DNA of 64,000 nt from Clavaria fumosa (lineage: Eukaryota; Basidiomycota; Agaricomycetes; Agaricales; Clavariaceae), in NCBI GenBank assembly GCA_951802425.1, contig OX637799.1:2852001-2916000 (forward strand). The letters run 5' to 3'. The translations under genes were made by a program, and so were the position numbers. Position 1 is the stretch's first letter, and the number at the start of each line of letters is the position of its first letter. Below, in pieces: positions 46,046 through 56,765 of this stretch. Below the pieces are notes generated by a model that saw nothing but the letters and a program-made list of their open reading frames with translations, did not search any database and was not told where the DNA came from.

Positions 46046-47344
46046 TCACCGACAATTGTCGATCTTGAGAATGAGTATATCCTCTGCGCCGACCTTGACG
46101 AGCTCGTCCATGACTCGAGCCACGTCTTTCCTTTCGACCATGGCTCGGACGGCAACCCACTCCTCCAATTCCAGCGGAAGGATACTAGCCGCACGGCGGC
46201 CGGGAGTGATCGTCGTGGCGCGGGCGAGCAAGTCGCGCCGAATATTGTACTCGCAGAGGACATACCGTGCTGCGGCAACGACGCCGGCGATGCGCGCGAT
46301 GATAAGGTCCGCGAGTGGCGCAAGGTGAGGGTACTTGGGAGCAATGGAGCGGATAAGCACAGCTTCGGATTGCAGAAGTGTGTGGATGGCGTGCAGCCCC
46401 GCAGCGCGCATGGTGTCACCAGACTCTGGATGAGCATGTATGAGCACGGTGGAATGCATATACGCGTTGCATATTCCTTTAATAAGAGGCATATAATATA
46501 TGCTCACCGACGAGGTCAACTTATTAGAAAAGTGCGAGATGAGCAACCGTTATTCGAGATCTACCGGAGAAAAACGAGTCCGCACCTATTCCATCGGCCA
46601 GCCCGAGTGCGCAGGCGGCCTCGACGCTACCTCCTACATACTCAACCTGCGTCCTTTGTCCCTCCCGAAGCTGCAGTTCATCGTCGAGTTGCGTAAAGTA
46701 CCGTTTGGCGAGTGTTTCGAAGCTGGTTACGATGCGCTTGCCTGCAAGATCTTCTATTTTCTTGATAGGGGACGCCTCAGGGACCTGCACCTGTAGGGCG
46801 CACCGCCCAAATTCGAGGCGTAGAGTTTCCGTTACAAGATCCTCCATTTGTGCCTCCATAATGACGTCGTGGCCCGTTATCCCGAGGTCAACGTTTCCTT
46901 TGCCAACGAATGAGGGTATGTCGGCAGCGGGCAAGAAAACGCTGCATGAGTATTGACCTCTTATCAGGTCCTTGATCAGCGTGGATGTGAGGTCTCACTC
47001 ACAGAGCTATGTCGAGATTCTGCACGAGGCATACATCCGCTCTGTGATGCCTGCGGAATTGAATATCTGCGCCTGGAGGAACAATAAGGTCGGTAACCCG
47101 AGATAGATGTGTTCGGAGGACATACCGGCCAAGAGGTCCAGACATTTCTCATGCAATCGTCCTGTTGGGATAAAATGTTTGAGCTCTCAGTGCGAGTAGT
47201 GCAAATTGGCACTGGAGACCCGCCTTTCTTGGGGACCGCGAAGAGAAGCCGACCGTCGAGCGCTTCTGGATCTGCAGAAGGCGACAATGGCTAGGATTAG
47301 CTGACCGGTTGCAATGCTCCATAAATTGTCCGGATCTTACACAT
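46046..47344 (-). CDS. HIS1: ATP phosphoribosyltransferase, first step of histidine synthesis
   Basis: Predicted exons on the minus strand: 47341-47344, 47224-47271, 47126-47161, 47003-47072, 46586-46941, 46497+ microexon at 46508-46519, and 46046-46425; 906 nt, 301 aa (yeast His1 is 297). It condenses ATP and PRPP and is feedback-controlled by histidine in the family. Motifs: DGRLLFAVPKKGRL, GADIQFRRHHRADV, FLPAADIPSFVGKGNVDLG, KRIVTSFETLAKRYF, GGSVEAACALGLADGI, VDLVESGDTMRAAGL and TPGRRAASI, with a C-terminal KVGAEDILILKIDNCR. Exon 6 is 12 nt. The intron after PKKG appears to start with GC. The first exon (ATGT only) is the weakest part; it is proposed because it uses a strong GTAAGA donor and restores frame. 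Confidence 0.88.
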
Positions 47345-47929
47345 GTCGTGCAGTGGACAATTAAATTACGACGACCGGGGATATGTGAGCGAGTACTTGG
47401 CCACCCTGGGTCGGATCGTCGTGAGGACTATCGCACGCAAACCCTAGATGGAAATCCGTCATCTTTACAGGAGTCTTGCTTTCTGCGTATGGGCTGCGCA
47501 GTAGCAGGCCGAGTCTGCAGCCAACCTCTATCGTGGTCAACTGCGAAAGGGTCGACGACCGATCTCGAGAAAACGGAAATTCTCTTGGAATTGTCGCTGG
47601 CTGTAGCTGAGGCATAGTGGCAGGGACCACATCACGCATTCACATCTTCGAGCTTGCGTCGCCCGTCTCAGGCAACCGTCGTTGCTAGTGCCAGTTATAT
47701 GAAGACCATCGTTATAGACGACGATCTGTTACTATCCTACTGATTCCCAACATACCAGCAAATATCTGGTTTCGGGCTGCGCAGTAATGCGCAGTGGATG
47801 CGCAGCAGGTACTCCACCCCACTACACGTTCCGGGGTTTGAGCTTATCTTCACTCAAAGGCGCCTATGATCATGGCTGAGCGCTTTATAATCATACCATC
47901 CAGGATGATAGAACAACAACAAGAGTATC
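47345..47929. other. Divergent spacer between HIS1 and the gene at 47930
   Basis: No gene supported. It should contain promoters for both divergent neighbours. Confidence 0.4.
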
Positions 47930-49302
47930 ATGTACTCCCCCAATCGTCAATACCGTACATCCACCCGGGGGATGACGAACTCGTCTGTGGCTCGCAGTCC
48001 TTCTTCAAGTGTTCACGGTCTTCCGGCTGACCGTGATCTCTTGGACGGAGTGCTGCCATCAAGTCTGCACACAATTTCCAACCCCTCTCTGAGCGAATCT
48101 GATGCAAAAGTCGAGGTCAAAGATCTCGCAGGCATCGGCTCTTATAACTGGGTTGAAAACTCTGAACCGACCATTATAGTTCCAGGTGAATGTAATGCGC
48201 TGAACTCATGTCAAGTAACCTCACGCCTTTGTTAGGTTCGCCACCCGAGTGGTGTGACAGACCTGTTCCATTCAAGGTCCAAAGCGACTCGGGCTCTGTC
48301 TTCGTTGATCAGAACGGCTTCAGACTACCTTCGATGCCGCTTCTGCCTCTCTTTGAGGCCGTCGATCATATCAAGAGCCAAGAAACGGCACAGCCAAGCA
48401 TTGATTGGCCGTCCATCGATTTCATAACCGATCGCAACGGGTTGCGCAAGCTCCTTAGGTGGGTCGACGGCGACAAGGATACCAAGGAGTTTCGCATTGA
48501 TGCGCAGCTTGTGGGCAAACGTACCGTGCTTCTCAATCGATGGGAAAAACGTCACCGTGAACAGTGTCATCCCTGGAGCTGGGGCTTCAATTTCGAAAAA
48601 ATCACGACTACGCCTGCGGCACATTGCAGCGAAAGCACAGGTCATCACAGAATCGTCAAATACGTACGTGATGCTTTTTTTTCGTTGTGCTCCTCCTTTT
48701 TCACGGTACGGTGATAGGATCTCAACGGCTTGGTGATGATTGTGCGATTTGAAGTCGATGCATGCATGCCTCGGTCTGCTGCGCCGCGCCGCTCTTCACA
48801 ACCAGCTAGCATTAGCGACCTGGCCAGCACGCTCTCCTCGCTGACGATCTCGTCGACCACGACCTCTCCTTCTCCCGTGAAAAAGAGCACACCTCACTTG
48901 AAGATTATCAGTGGCGGCGAACTTGTGCCTCAGTCGGATGTCATTGAGCTCGCCACCACATCCGCGAAACGAGTCCAAAGCTACGACTGGCCTGAAAAAT
49001 TTTCCCAGCTCTTCTTTTCCCAGACACCCCACCACTTCCAAGGCATACACAGGAGCGGGCAATTTTTCACAGTGAAGAAGCGCGCACTCGACTCGGGGGA
49101 ATTTGTTATCGTTGAACAGGCGGTGCAGCGTAGTCTGAAGATGCTCGTGAAGGCGCTGGTGGAGATCCAACGCATCGTGATGAAACACGGTCACGAAGCT
49201 AGGCTCAGCTTGATCTGCCAAAACGGAGTGTTGAAAGTGTACGCGCGGAGCTCGCAGCAGAGTTTTCTCCCGGTTGATACCACCAAACGTTTTCACACTT
49301 GA
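47930..49302 (+). CDS. Conserved fungal protein of unknown function (often mislabelled geranylgeranyl pyrophosphate synthetase)
   Basis: Three exons: 47930-48185, 48236-48663, 48718-49302; 1269 nt, 422 aa. Conserved landmarks: IGSYNWVENSEPTIIVPGSPPEW across intron 1, FVDQNGFRLPSMPLLPLF, DFITDRNGLRKLLRWVDG, FRIDAQLVGKRTVLLNRWE, HHRIVKYDLNGLVMIVRFEVDA across intron 2, and, after a Ser/Thr-rich linker, a C-terminal block with YDWPEKFSQLFFSQTPHHF. This is a widespread family in fungal genomes. Many records call it GGPP synthetase, but the Asp-rich DDxxD prenyl-diphosphate motifs are absent, so I do not accept that function. The role is unknown. Confidence 0.75.
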
Positions 49303-49604
49303 CCCCGTAACCTAAAGCCATGTATTCCTTTCTCATCGAATTGGTGTTTGATTCTCACGACGATATTGAATGAGAGGCGCCCTGAGTGTCCATATGCTTT
49401 GCGACCAGAATCTGAGATCATGATGGAGTTGATCTTGAAGGACCAGCGTTACTAATTTGCTACGACGAGCTGACATGTGACGCTAACTTGAGATGGCCGT
49501 TGAATGACAGCACTCCCGAGACCGGTAACCGAAATGGGAAGAAGATGATATCCAGTGGAGGACGAGTTTCGTGGAAAGATATGGTATTATGCAAGAATGA
49601 GAGC
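49303..49604. other. Convergent spacer between 47930 gene and HEM13
   Basis: 3' regions of two convergent genes; nothing else seen. Confidence 0.4.
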
Positions 49605-50657
49605 TTAGGCCCAATCCTTCGGTGCCTTGAGAATTTCTATTATTTTGCCTTCCTCGCTCGCCGCACCGTCGCCGCCGAGATCGCTCATGTACTCCCATCT
49701 CGCCGTCTCGGGCAAGCTCATCAAGATGCTCTCGATCCTTGCACCTGGAGTGTGGAGTCCAAATTTGGTTCCGCGATCATAAACAAGATTGAACTCTACG
49801 TATCTGCCGCGACGCAAGAGCTGCCAACGTCTTTGATGCTCGCCGCTGGGCATGTACGCCCTGCGTTGCAGGATCGGCAGGTAGGAGGGCAAGAATGCGT
49901 CGCCGAGGGATCTGATGAGCGAAAAGATTTCGTCGGGTGACCGAGGTCGCAGATCGTCGTTCGCGAGACGTTTATGAGGTTCTGCGCTGAGATCGTCGAA
50001 AAATATGCCGCCGATCCCACGAGATTCTCCCCGATGGGGGATGAAGAAATATTCGTCACACCACTTCTTGAACGCAGGATACAGACCAGGACCGTGATGG
50101 TCGCAAGCCGTCTTTAACGTGCCATGGAAATGCGCGGCATCTTCCTCGAACAAGTATGACGGTGTGAGATCGGAGCCGCCGCCGAACCACCAAGCAATGA
50201 TCTTGGGAGATTCCGCATCGCGTTCGACCTGTGATGCTTCTGTTATCTCAAAATAGCGATAATTAGCATGCACCGTGGGCGCATAGGGGTTCTGTGGATG
50301 AATGACAAGGCTGATGCCTGCAGCGAAGAACGGCAGACTCGCAGGCGATTGGGGGTCGTACGGAATCGTTGAATGATCGGCGCGCATCTGCACGATGGCA
50401 GCTGGAGGAAGAACGCCATGCACGACCGAGATGTTGACGCCTGCTTTTTCAAGGATAGATGGAGGTGCATCGCCTGTCACCAGAGAAAGTGGCGGAGCAG
50501 ACACACAAGACAGGCCTCGGCCACCCTGGGGACGGACCCATGAATCGCATTTGAATGGCAAGCTGTTCGGATCGATTTCTTCAAGAGACGTGACAATCTT
50601 GTCCTGCAATGAGGTGATGTACTCTACAATCTGCTGACGCATTGGTGAGTTCGCCAT
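49605..50657 (-). CDS. HEM13: Coproporphyrinogen III oxidase (oxygen-dependent)
   Basis: Intronless, 350 aa. It oxidatively decarboxylates coproporphyrinogen III to protoporphyrinogen IX in haem synthesis. Signature stretches: DSWVRPQGGRGLSCV, GVNISVVHG, AAGISLVIHPQNPYAPTVHANYR (contains the catalytic-site His/Asn), WWFGGGSDLTPSYLFEEDA, HRGESRGIGGIFFDDL, QRRWQLLRRGRYVEFNLVYDRGT and LMSLPETARW. Length compares well with yeast Hem13 (328 aa). No mitochondrial presequence is seen, in agreement with the cytosolic yeast enzyme. In a genome where nearly every gene is split, the absence of introns is notable. Start is the ATG whose protein begins MANSPMRQQ. Confidence 0.95.
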   Translation of the reverse strand: MANSPMRQQIVEYITSLQDKIVTSLEEIDPNSLPFKCDSWVRPQGGRGLSCVSAPPLSLVTGDAPPSILEKAGVNISVVHGVLPPAAIVQMRADHSTIPYDPQSPASLPFFAAGISLVIHPQNPYAPTVHANYRYFEITEASQVERDAESPKIIAWWFGGGSDLTPSYLFEEDAAHFHGTLKTACDHHGPGLYPAFKKWCDEYFFIPHRGESRGIGGIFFDDLSAEPHKRLANDDLRPRSPDEIFSLIRSLGDAFLPSYLPILQRRAYMPSGEHQRRWQLLRRGRYVEFNLVYDRGTKFGLHTPGARIESILMSLPETARWEYMSDLGGDGAASEEGKIIEILKAPKDWA

Positions 50658-52878
50658 ACGAATCGCCGTTTTTTTCGCCGCAACGTTGGGAAAGACAGCG
50701 ACTCGAGCGCGGGATAACGTTAATGGCCTGGACAGACGGCGGAGGGTCCACTGATGCAGCGATTTCCTAATCCGTAATTACAATCTCCGAATCCGCTATT
50801 AAGGCTCCGCGGCGATGAAGGGAATACCATATTAGGCTGACTTGGATTTTGCGTTCATATCATTTATGTAAATTTTACGCGCTTTTACTTTTCATGCGCG
50901 TGAACAGAGCGGGTCTTTTCTAGACGACAGACGTGTTCTGGAGCCTCGAGAGGTTCAAGTGAATATAATGTTGCAGCGTTTTAAAAGTCATAAAGCCACC
51001 GCATATTCTGCAAGTCACGATTCAACATTCAGTCTTCTTATTCCTCACTTTCCCACAGGGTTTGGTGTGGAGGCTCGCCAGCCTCGTCTCGCACTTTGTA
51101 GTGAGGCCGAAAGTATGTTGCCCCTGTGCTCGCGGACGGCAATATTGAGCGTTCCTGGACCTTCCGAAAATTCACCCGAAAGACGGGTTTCACGGCTCCT
51201 TCCCAAGCCTAAACCGGACCGGATGTGTTAATCCCGCCAGGCGATGCGAATGTGACCTTCCAGGCGGTCGCCTGGGTCTGCGGTGCTGGGATGAGTCCTC
51301 CTTCTAAAGGAAAGCTGTAACTTATCTTCATGCGGTCCGTCCCCACAATCTAGATCCAAGTCACTGGCATGCCCATCTTCGGGTGACAGTTTACCTGTGG
51401 CAAGGTTCCTATTGTTTATCTTTCGGTCAGTTATACCTGCAGTTTGGGAGCCGTCAAGTCAGGTCAACGCGATGCGTATGTTATGAATTGCCACTTGTAT
51501 GCGACTCGTGATCAAAACTGGAAGCTATATTTTTTCCGCGAATTTTGCGCTGAAAATCTTTGATGGGCCTCTATATAACCCTATGCCCAGGTGGGAATCA
51601 TCCTCAATTCGAACGTTGTTATCTGACGGAGCAGCAGGATTTTATTTCGCCTCCGTTCTCTGCCTCGACGTTCTGAGTCGCCTGTCCAGTCGTTCAATAT
51701 GGCAAAATTCAAATGGTCTGTCGTGTTGGATTTCAAGCGGTACATCTGAACGGCACGGCGGTGCAATACGATTCTCTTCCTGGCTCGTCACGGAGGCTTT
51801 GACCTGCCTCACATCAACTGCACGGCCGTAGCTTCGCCCTCGCACATGAGACGGAGGCCGTGGTGTCGGAAACAACGGAGTTTTAGTCGCTCCTCATCAC
51901 GGGTTATGCCAGATGTCACCTTGCCTCGGAGATTCCCCCAAAGACAAGCCAAGATACGCCTTTGACTTTTGGAATTATAGCAGAGCCCTGCTGATGCCGT
52001 TATTGTCTCACACAGGGCCTGCTTCTTTCAATGTCTTCCACGGTCCTTCACTTCTCCACAGCCCCGTCGTCCGCTCAAGAAGTCTGTTCTGATACCCCTG
52101 AAGCCTCGCCACTTTCCTCGTGCTCAGGGATACGTGAAATTATTCATTCTCATCGATTTCTATGGCTATCAATCGTATGTTGTCTCCGCCCAAGCCATTT
52201 TCTTCACTAATTGCCCGAGATTAACTTTCCATTGGATTTCTGGAATGGTCAAGCCTCACCGACAAGGCGTGCTCTTCATTATATCGCCGAGTCTCATTGG
52301 CTCCTGGAGGCAACCTTCTTGTACTGCAAAGGTTTTTACGCTCGAACACGTTTTGCGGGACGCCGATGCGTCACGCACGCTTCGGATGGAACCTCGAGTC
52401 AAATGTACACATAATCGAAAACTGTTTTTCACCATGGACGGACAGAAATAAAAATGAAGCGGCGAAGACAGCTTGAAGCCATGCCCCGCCCGCACACGAA
52501 ATCTGATCTGACTCCACCTGCATGCAACCGCGGTTCTCGCAGAAATATTTCCGTGAAAGTGCGCACATGTCAGCGCTGGGTGCGCTGTCAGCCAATGTCC
52601 ATCAATCATGTGGCTCTTGCGAGATGCTCTGCGATGTGCTAAAGCAGACGGACTATCGCCGTTAGGATCGAGCAGCCATATACATATAGTAGTGTCTCCC
52701 ACATCGTTCGCCTGAACCTGAGTTCAGTCTGGCGGTTCTTCCCATCCTGTTTCGGGAGGTTCGATTACATAATTTGTAGATCGCGGCTGTGACTAAGCCG
52801 CTCAGGCCGTCGTCGTTGTCTTGGACTGAGGGTCACTGGTAAAATCTCAGTCTCACCGTTAACTATCGCGTGTGTAAC
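50658..52878. other. 2.2-kb interval without recognisable gene
   Basis: Short frames only, none with family resemblance or a consistent splice pattern. Upstream regions of HEM13 and UBC1 lie at its two ends. Confidence 0.5.
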
Positions 52879-53763
52879 ATGGACGCTCGCCTCCGCCGTG
52901 TGCAAAAGGAGATTGCTGGTACGTCGTTTCTGCTATATACATCGGCAGATCAGAGATGTCTGAATATTCTCTCCCTAAGACTGTAAAAATGACAAGTCCT
53001 CAAACGTTCGGATTGACCTGATCGATGATTCACCTTTCCACCTGAAGGGAACTTTCCCGGGCCCTGAGGACACGCCGTATGAGGGCGGCCGTTTTGAAGT
53101 TGTACGTTAGAGGTTTGATAGATCTCAGCTAAAGCAATCATCTCCGCCCATTTTCGAAAGGACATTGTCATACCCGAGTCATATCCTTTTCAACCGGTCA
53201 AAATGAAATTCCTCACCAAGGTTTATCACCCGAATATCTCTTCCGCGTCCGGAGCCATTTGTCTAGACATCCTGAAGGACGCATGGTCGCCCGTGCTCAC
53301 TCTCAAATCGACGCTTCTTTCGCTCCAGTCGCTCCTCTGCTCTCCAGAGCCGAACGATCCGCAGGACGCAGAGGTCGCGAAGCACTACACGACTAGTAAA
53401 GGGAGCTTTGATGACACCGCGCGGTATTGGACTCAGATATACGCCGGTGGGCCGGGTCGGACAGATAAATCCGTGGCTGGGAAGGACAGCAACTCAACTC
53501 CGAGAGACGAAGTAGCGATCGCAGGCTTGGAAAAAGCTCACGTCGACCAATTTGAATCTCTCGGATTCGAGCGGAACAAAGTCGTAAGTTGATGGCCTTC
53601 TCTCCGTCTTTCGCGATCAGCCGCCCATTCGGCTGACGGGTAGTCACTGACTTCTGATCGGTCATGTCGAAAATAGATCGATGTCCTTCGGCGATTAAAT
53701 TATCGTGGGGCCAATGTGGCGAACATCACAGAAGACAGGATCGTGGAGGAGTTGTTGAAGTAG
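52879..53763 (+). CDS. UBC1: Ubiquitin-conjugating enzyme E2 with C-terminal UBA domain (Ubc1/UBE2K)
   Basis: Four exons: 52879-52918, 52980-53101, 53161-53583, 53677-53763; 672 nt, 223 aa. UBC fold: RVQKEIADCKND, GTFPGPEDTPYEGG, PFQPVKMKFLTKVYHPNISS, the active-site Cys in GAICLDILKDAWSPVLTL, and PNDPQDAEVAKHY. After a linker of about 40 residues comes a UBA domain (HVDQFESLGFERNKVIDVLRR, split by intron 3). Yeast Ubc1 (215 aa) has the same layout and builds K48 chains, including for the APC/C and in ER-associated degradation. The intron before DIVIPESYPF ends in AAAG. Confidence 0.95.
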
Positions 53764-56700
53764 CCACACGCCTGGTATCTGTGTAGGGTTTCCGCCCCTC
53801 TTACGTCTTGCAATGCATTTCTTTTTTCTCTTCCCATATCCCTCCGCAGCTCGACGGCCAAACCATGCTGTCTCAGGCTCAGGGCCTCCTCGAGACGTGG
53901 CATAGCCTTTCGTTCCAGAGGCGCGCTACCATGAACGTGGGGATAGGCCGTTGAGCAATGCCGTCACTCATATCCCATGACAGTCCGATAATCAGACTGC
54001 TTTGCTGACAGCCGGCGTTTTCCACGAGCTCCTGCCGGAAAGGTTAAGGGCTGAGCGCGCTTATGTGCTTCTGATTGGATTCATCATTCTCAGGATTTGA
54101 GACCGCACGGCGGTGGTCCTCTCCGTCCCGCGAGATAGTTCACGGCGACTCTGAGGACTGAAGGGCTCTGATGTCGCCACCCCCACAGGCGGAATTGTCT
54201 GTAGATGTCGTATGAGTATCAGTCATGAGAAGGGGATCTCAGCGACCGACGCCTCCGTCGTTACTTTCTTCACGATGCATAAACCAAGTCGTTGGCTCGG
54301 AACGACATACAGTAGTCGACCAAGGATGTATATTGGATGAATGGTTGAATTCATGATAGACCGTAACGAATGAGCACAATCAAGGAATGGCACACAAAGA
54401 CACTCCACCAAGCTACTTTGGCCATGAACAACGCCTTTCACCGCAGCAGAGCTCAATAGCAGTGGCGGATGTCGAGACTTTGTCATGGAAAGTAGTAAGT
54501 GGGGGGACTGTGGGTAGGCCAGACAACCAGACATTTTTTTAAAAAATGGTGGGGTTTGCAGCAACGATATGGAGGGACGAAGGAGACGCGCTGTCGACCG
54601 AGCGACCGCCCTCGTTTTATGCTGCAAGCTGAGGTAAAAAAAGAAATTACCCATCAGCTGATGGGATGGAAATACGCACAAAATCAGTAGTTCGAGTCCT
54701 CGTTTCATTACTCACGGCCAAACAGAACGGAACACAATCGTGATACGGTAGACTCATGTTACCCCCCCCGATTAACTCCCTGGAAGGGGGTGTGTCACAA
54801 ATATATTCCATCAGCTAACAAATGAATTCCATTAGCTTGAGCTACACAGCGTTTTCGTTCGACGAATGATGACTTTTTCGTTACGGAATTTCCAAAGCCT
54901 TCGATGAGAGAGGGAAAGGAAGAGGGAAAGTTTAAATAGGCGACTCCCGATCAGGCCCGAGTTCCACCGTATTTGTCGATCTTTCCCATATCAATTGCAT
55001 ATAGAGATAAACACAAGCAAATACTAGATTAATAAATTGGTATTGACGCCAAAGGCCTTTCTTCCCGGGTGACAAAACCAGCGTATCACTCAACGGAGCT
55101 TGTACACTCTGCGCGAACGGGTCAAAATCCTCAATGCACACACGCAGTGGCTAACCTTTTGGTCTCTTTTTCAGGGTTGAGTGGAACCGGATAGCGTGAC
55201 GTGACCACGGGGTTTCGGAGGACCGAACACTGGCAGTGTAGCTGATTCATTCTTCCAGACCTGTGCGGACCTGAGGATTACATGCTGTGCAAGGACTAGA
55301 TTCGTGAGAGCGGTGTATGACACGCTCGCCGTGAGTGTCAGGTCGAGTGCTAACGTACGATAGGGGAGCCTCTTCTCGTACCGTTGGTATACGCGCAGAT
55401 CTTCGTGTGCCTGTTATTTCAGAGTTGTCGAAGTCCGCGAACTAGACGCATACGGTGCTGTGGTATTGATGGTCCAGAAGGGATTTTCGATGAAGGCCGA
55501 TTGTGGCAACCTGAAGGAAGTCATTTGAAATGCTGTAGAGAGCGAAGATCCAAGAAAGGATGGTCGGACAGACTCTTGCTATTGTGAAGCTAGGTGGTTC
55601 AGGGCAATCGGATTTTATCGGATGCAAAATCTAACTTTTTGAGGAAGCCGGCTACGCCTCATCTCGTCATAGATTGCGTGACGACAGATGGGAGCTTACC
55701 GTGAGGCCGAATGCATGGCCAGACGTCGGCGTGGTTCCATTGGAAGATTGAAAAATGCACATGCACATGGCGTCGCCAAATCCTCAGTACCGACATGTCT
55801 TTTGTGGTTTGTGGGTTATGGGAGCCATTGTCCCTATTTCTGGCTTCCACACATAGCGCAAACCGCCCATACCAATCCTACTGTAGTAAGAACTTGACAT
55901 CACAAACAAATCAATCGCTGTTAGATGAGGAAAGAGAGAGGGACGCACAGTCTGAGATTGTGGGGCGCGACCGTCTGTCAATCGCTTTGTCGTATTTTTC
56001 GGATGAACGGTTCTGAATCTTTGGCGCGTGAGATATCTAGTAGAGCGCGCCACGAATGTGCACATCAACTTTGCTCGCTTCCTCCTCGGGCATGTGAGAT
56101 TATACCATGTTCACAAAGTCACGCAGTCGTGAAAACGAGAAAGGATCTCAGTACAGTCAAAAGGGAATACATCCGCGGCCGAAGCATAAGTAGTTGCGGC
56201 GTTGACGTCGTGAGAGAAACCGCTCGTGGACTCTGCATCCTGACAGGTGGTGAAGGTCCGCATGGCTCAATCCAAACACCCGGCTGGTGAGTGGTCAGGG
56301 TGATATTGATGTGGCGTGTTGTATTGATGCGGCGTGTTGAAGGAACAGCTCGCGGACCCACAAGAGCGTTTATGGTATACAGTACAGTATGGCCACCGAG
56401 AAGGCTGTTTAGTCCGAGCCTGCGGCGTCAGCTGTGACAAATTCACATTCCGAACAGCGGTTAGGCTTACCATGAAGTGTGCATAGCTCTTTGCAGTGCA
56501 AATTGCACTGTTGTGGACTTGATGGTCTCGTCAAGACGTATAGTAGGTCTACAGGGAGCCGACCGAGTGAGTGGTGGCGTCCCGAATTACGACAGGATTG
56601 GTCACAGTATCTTCGGCGATGTAACTTCGTCGTCACGCGTCACGCTGCGCAACATTGAACGAGTGGCACAAGTTGGACTCCTTCTCAAAACCAGATTGCT

Positions 56701-56765
56701 CCGAGAAATATTGATACAATACACATTACCCCTACCAAAAGCGTCTGTACCATGCAATGCCATTT
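53764..56765. other. 3.0-kb interval without recognisable gene
   Basis: A 161-codon minus-strand frame at 54223-54708 lacks family resemblance and homopolymer runs break neighbours. Near 56303-56337 a roughly 17-bp unit (TATTGATG then TGGCGTGTTG) occurs twice in tandem. I see no gene. Confidence 0.5.

Noticed and set aside
47361..47639. 92-codon minus-strand frame upstream of HIS1
   Set aside because: It is not in frame with the conserved HIS1 start and has no His1 or leader resemblance; considered as 5' extension and dropped.
54223..54708. 161-codon minus-strand frame
   Set aside because: No family resemblance, no flanking exons, and it spans a homopolymer-rich region.
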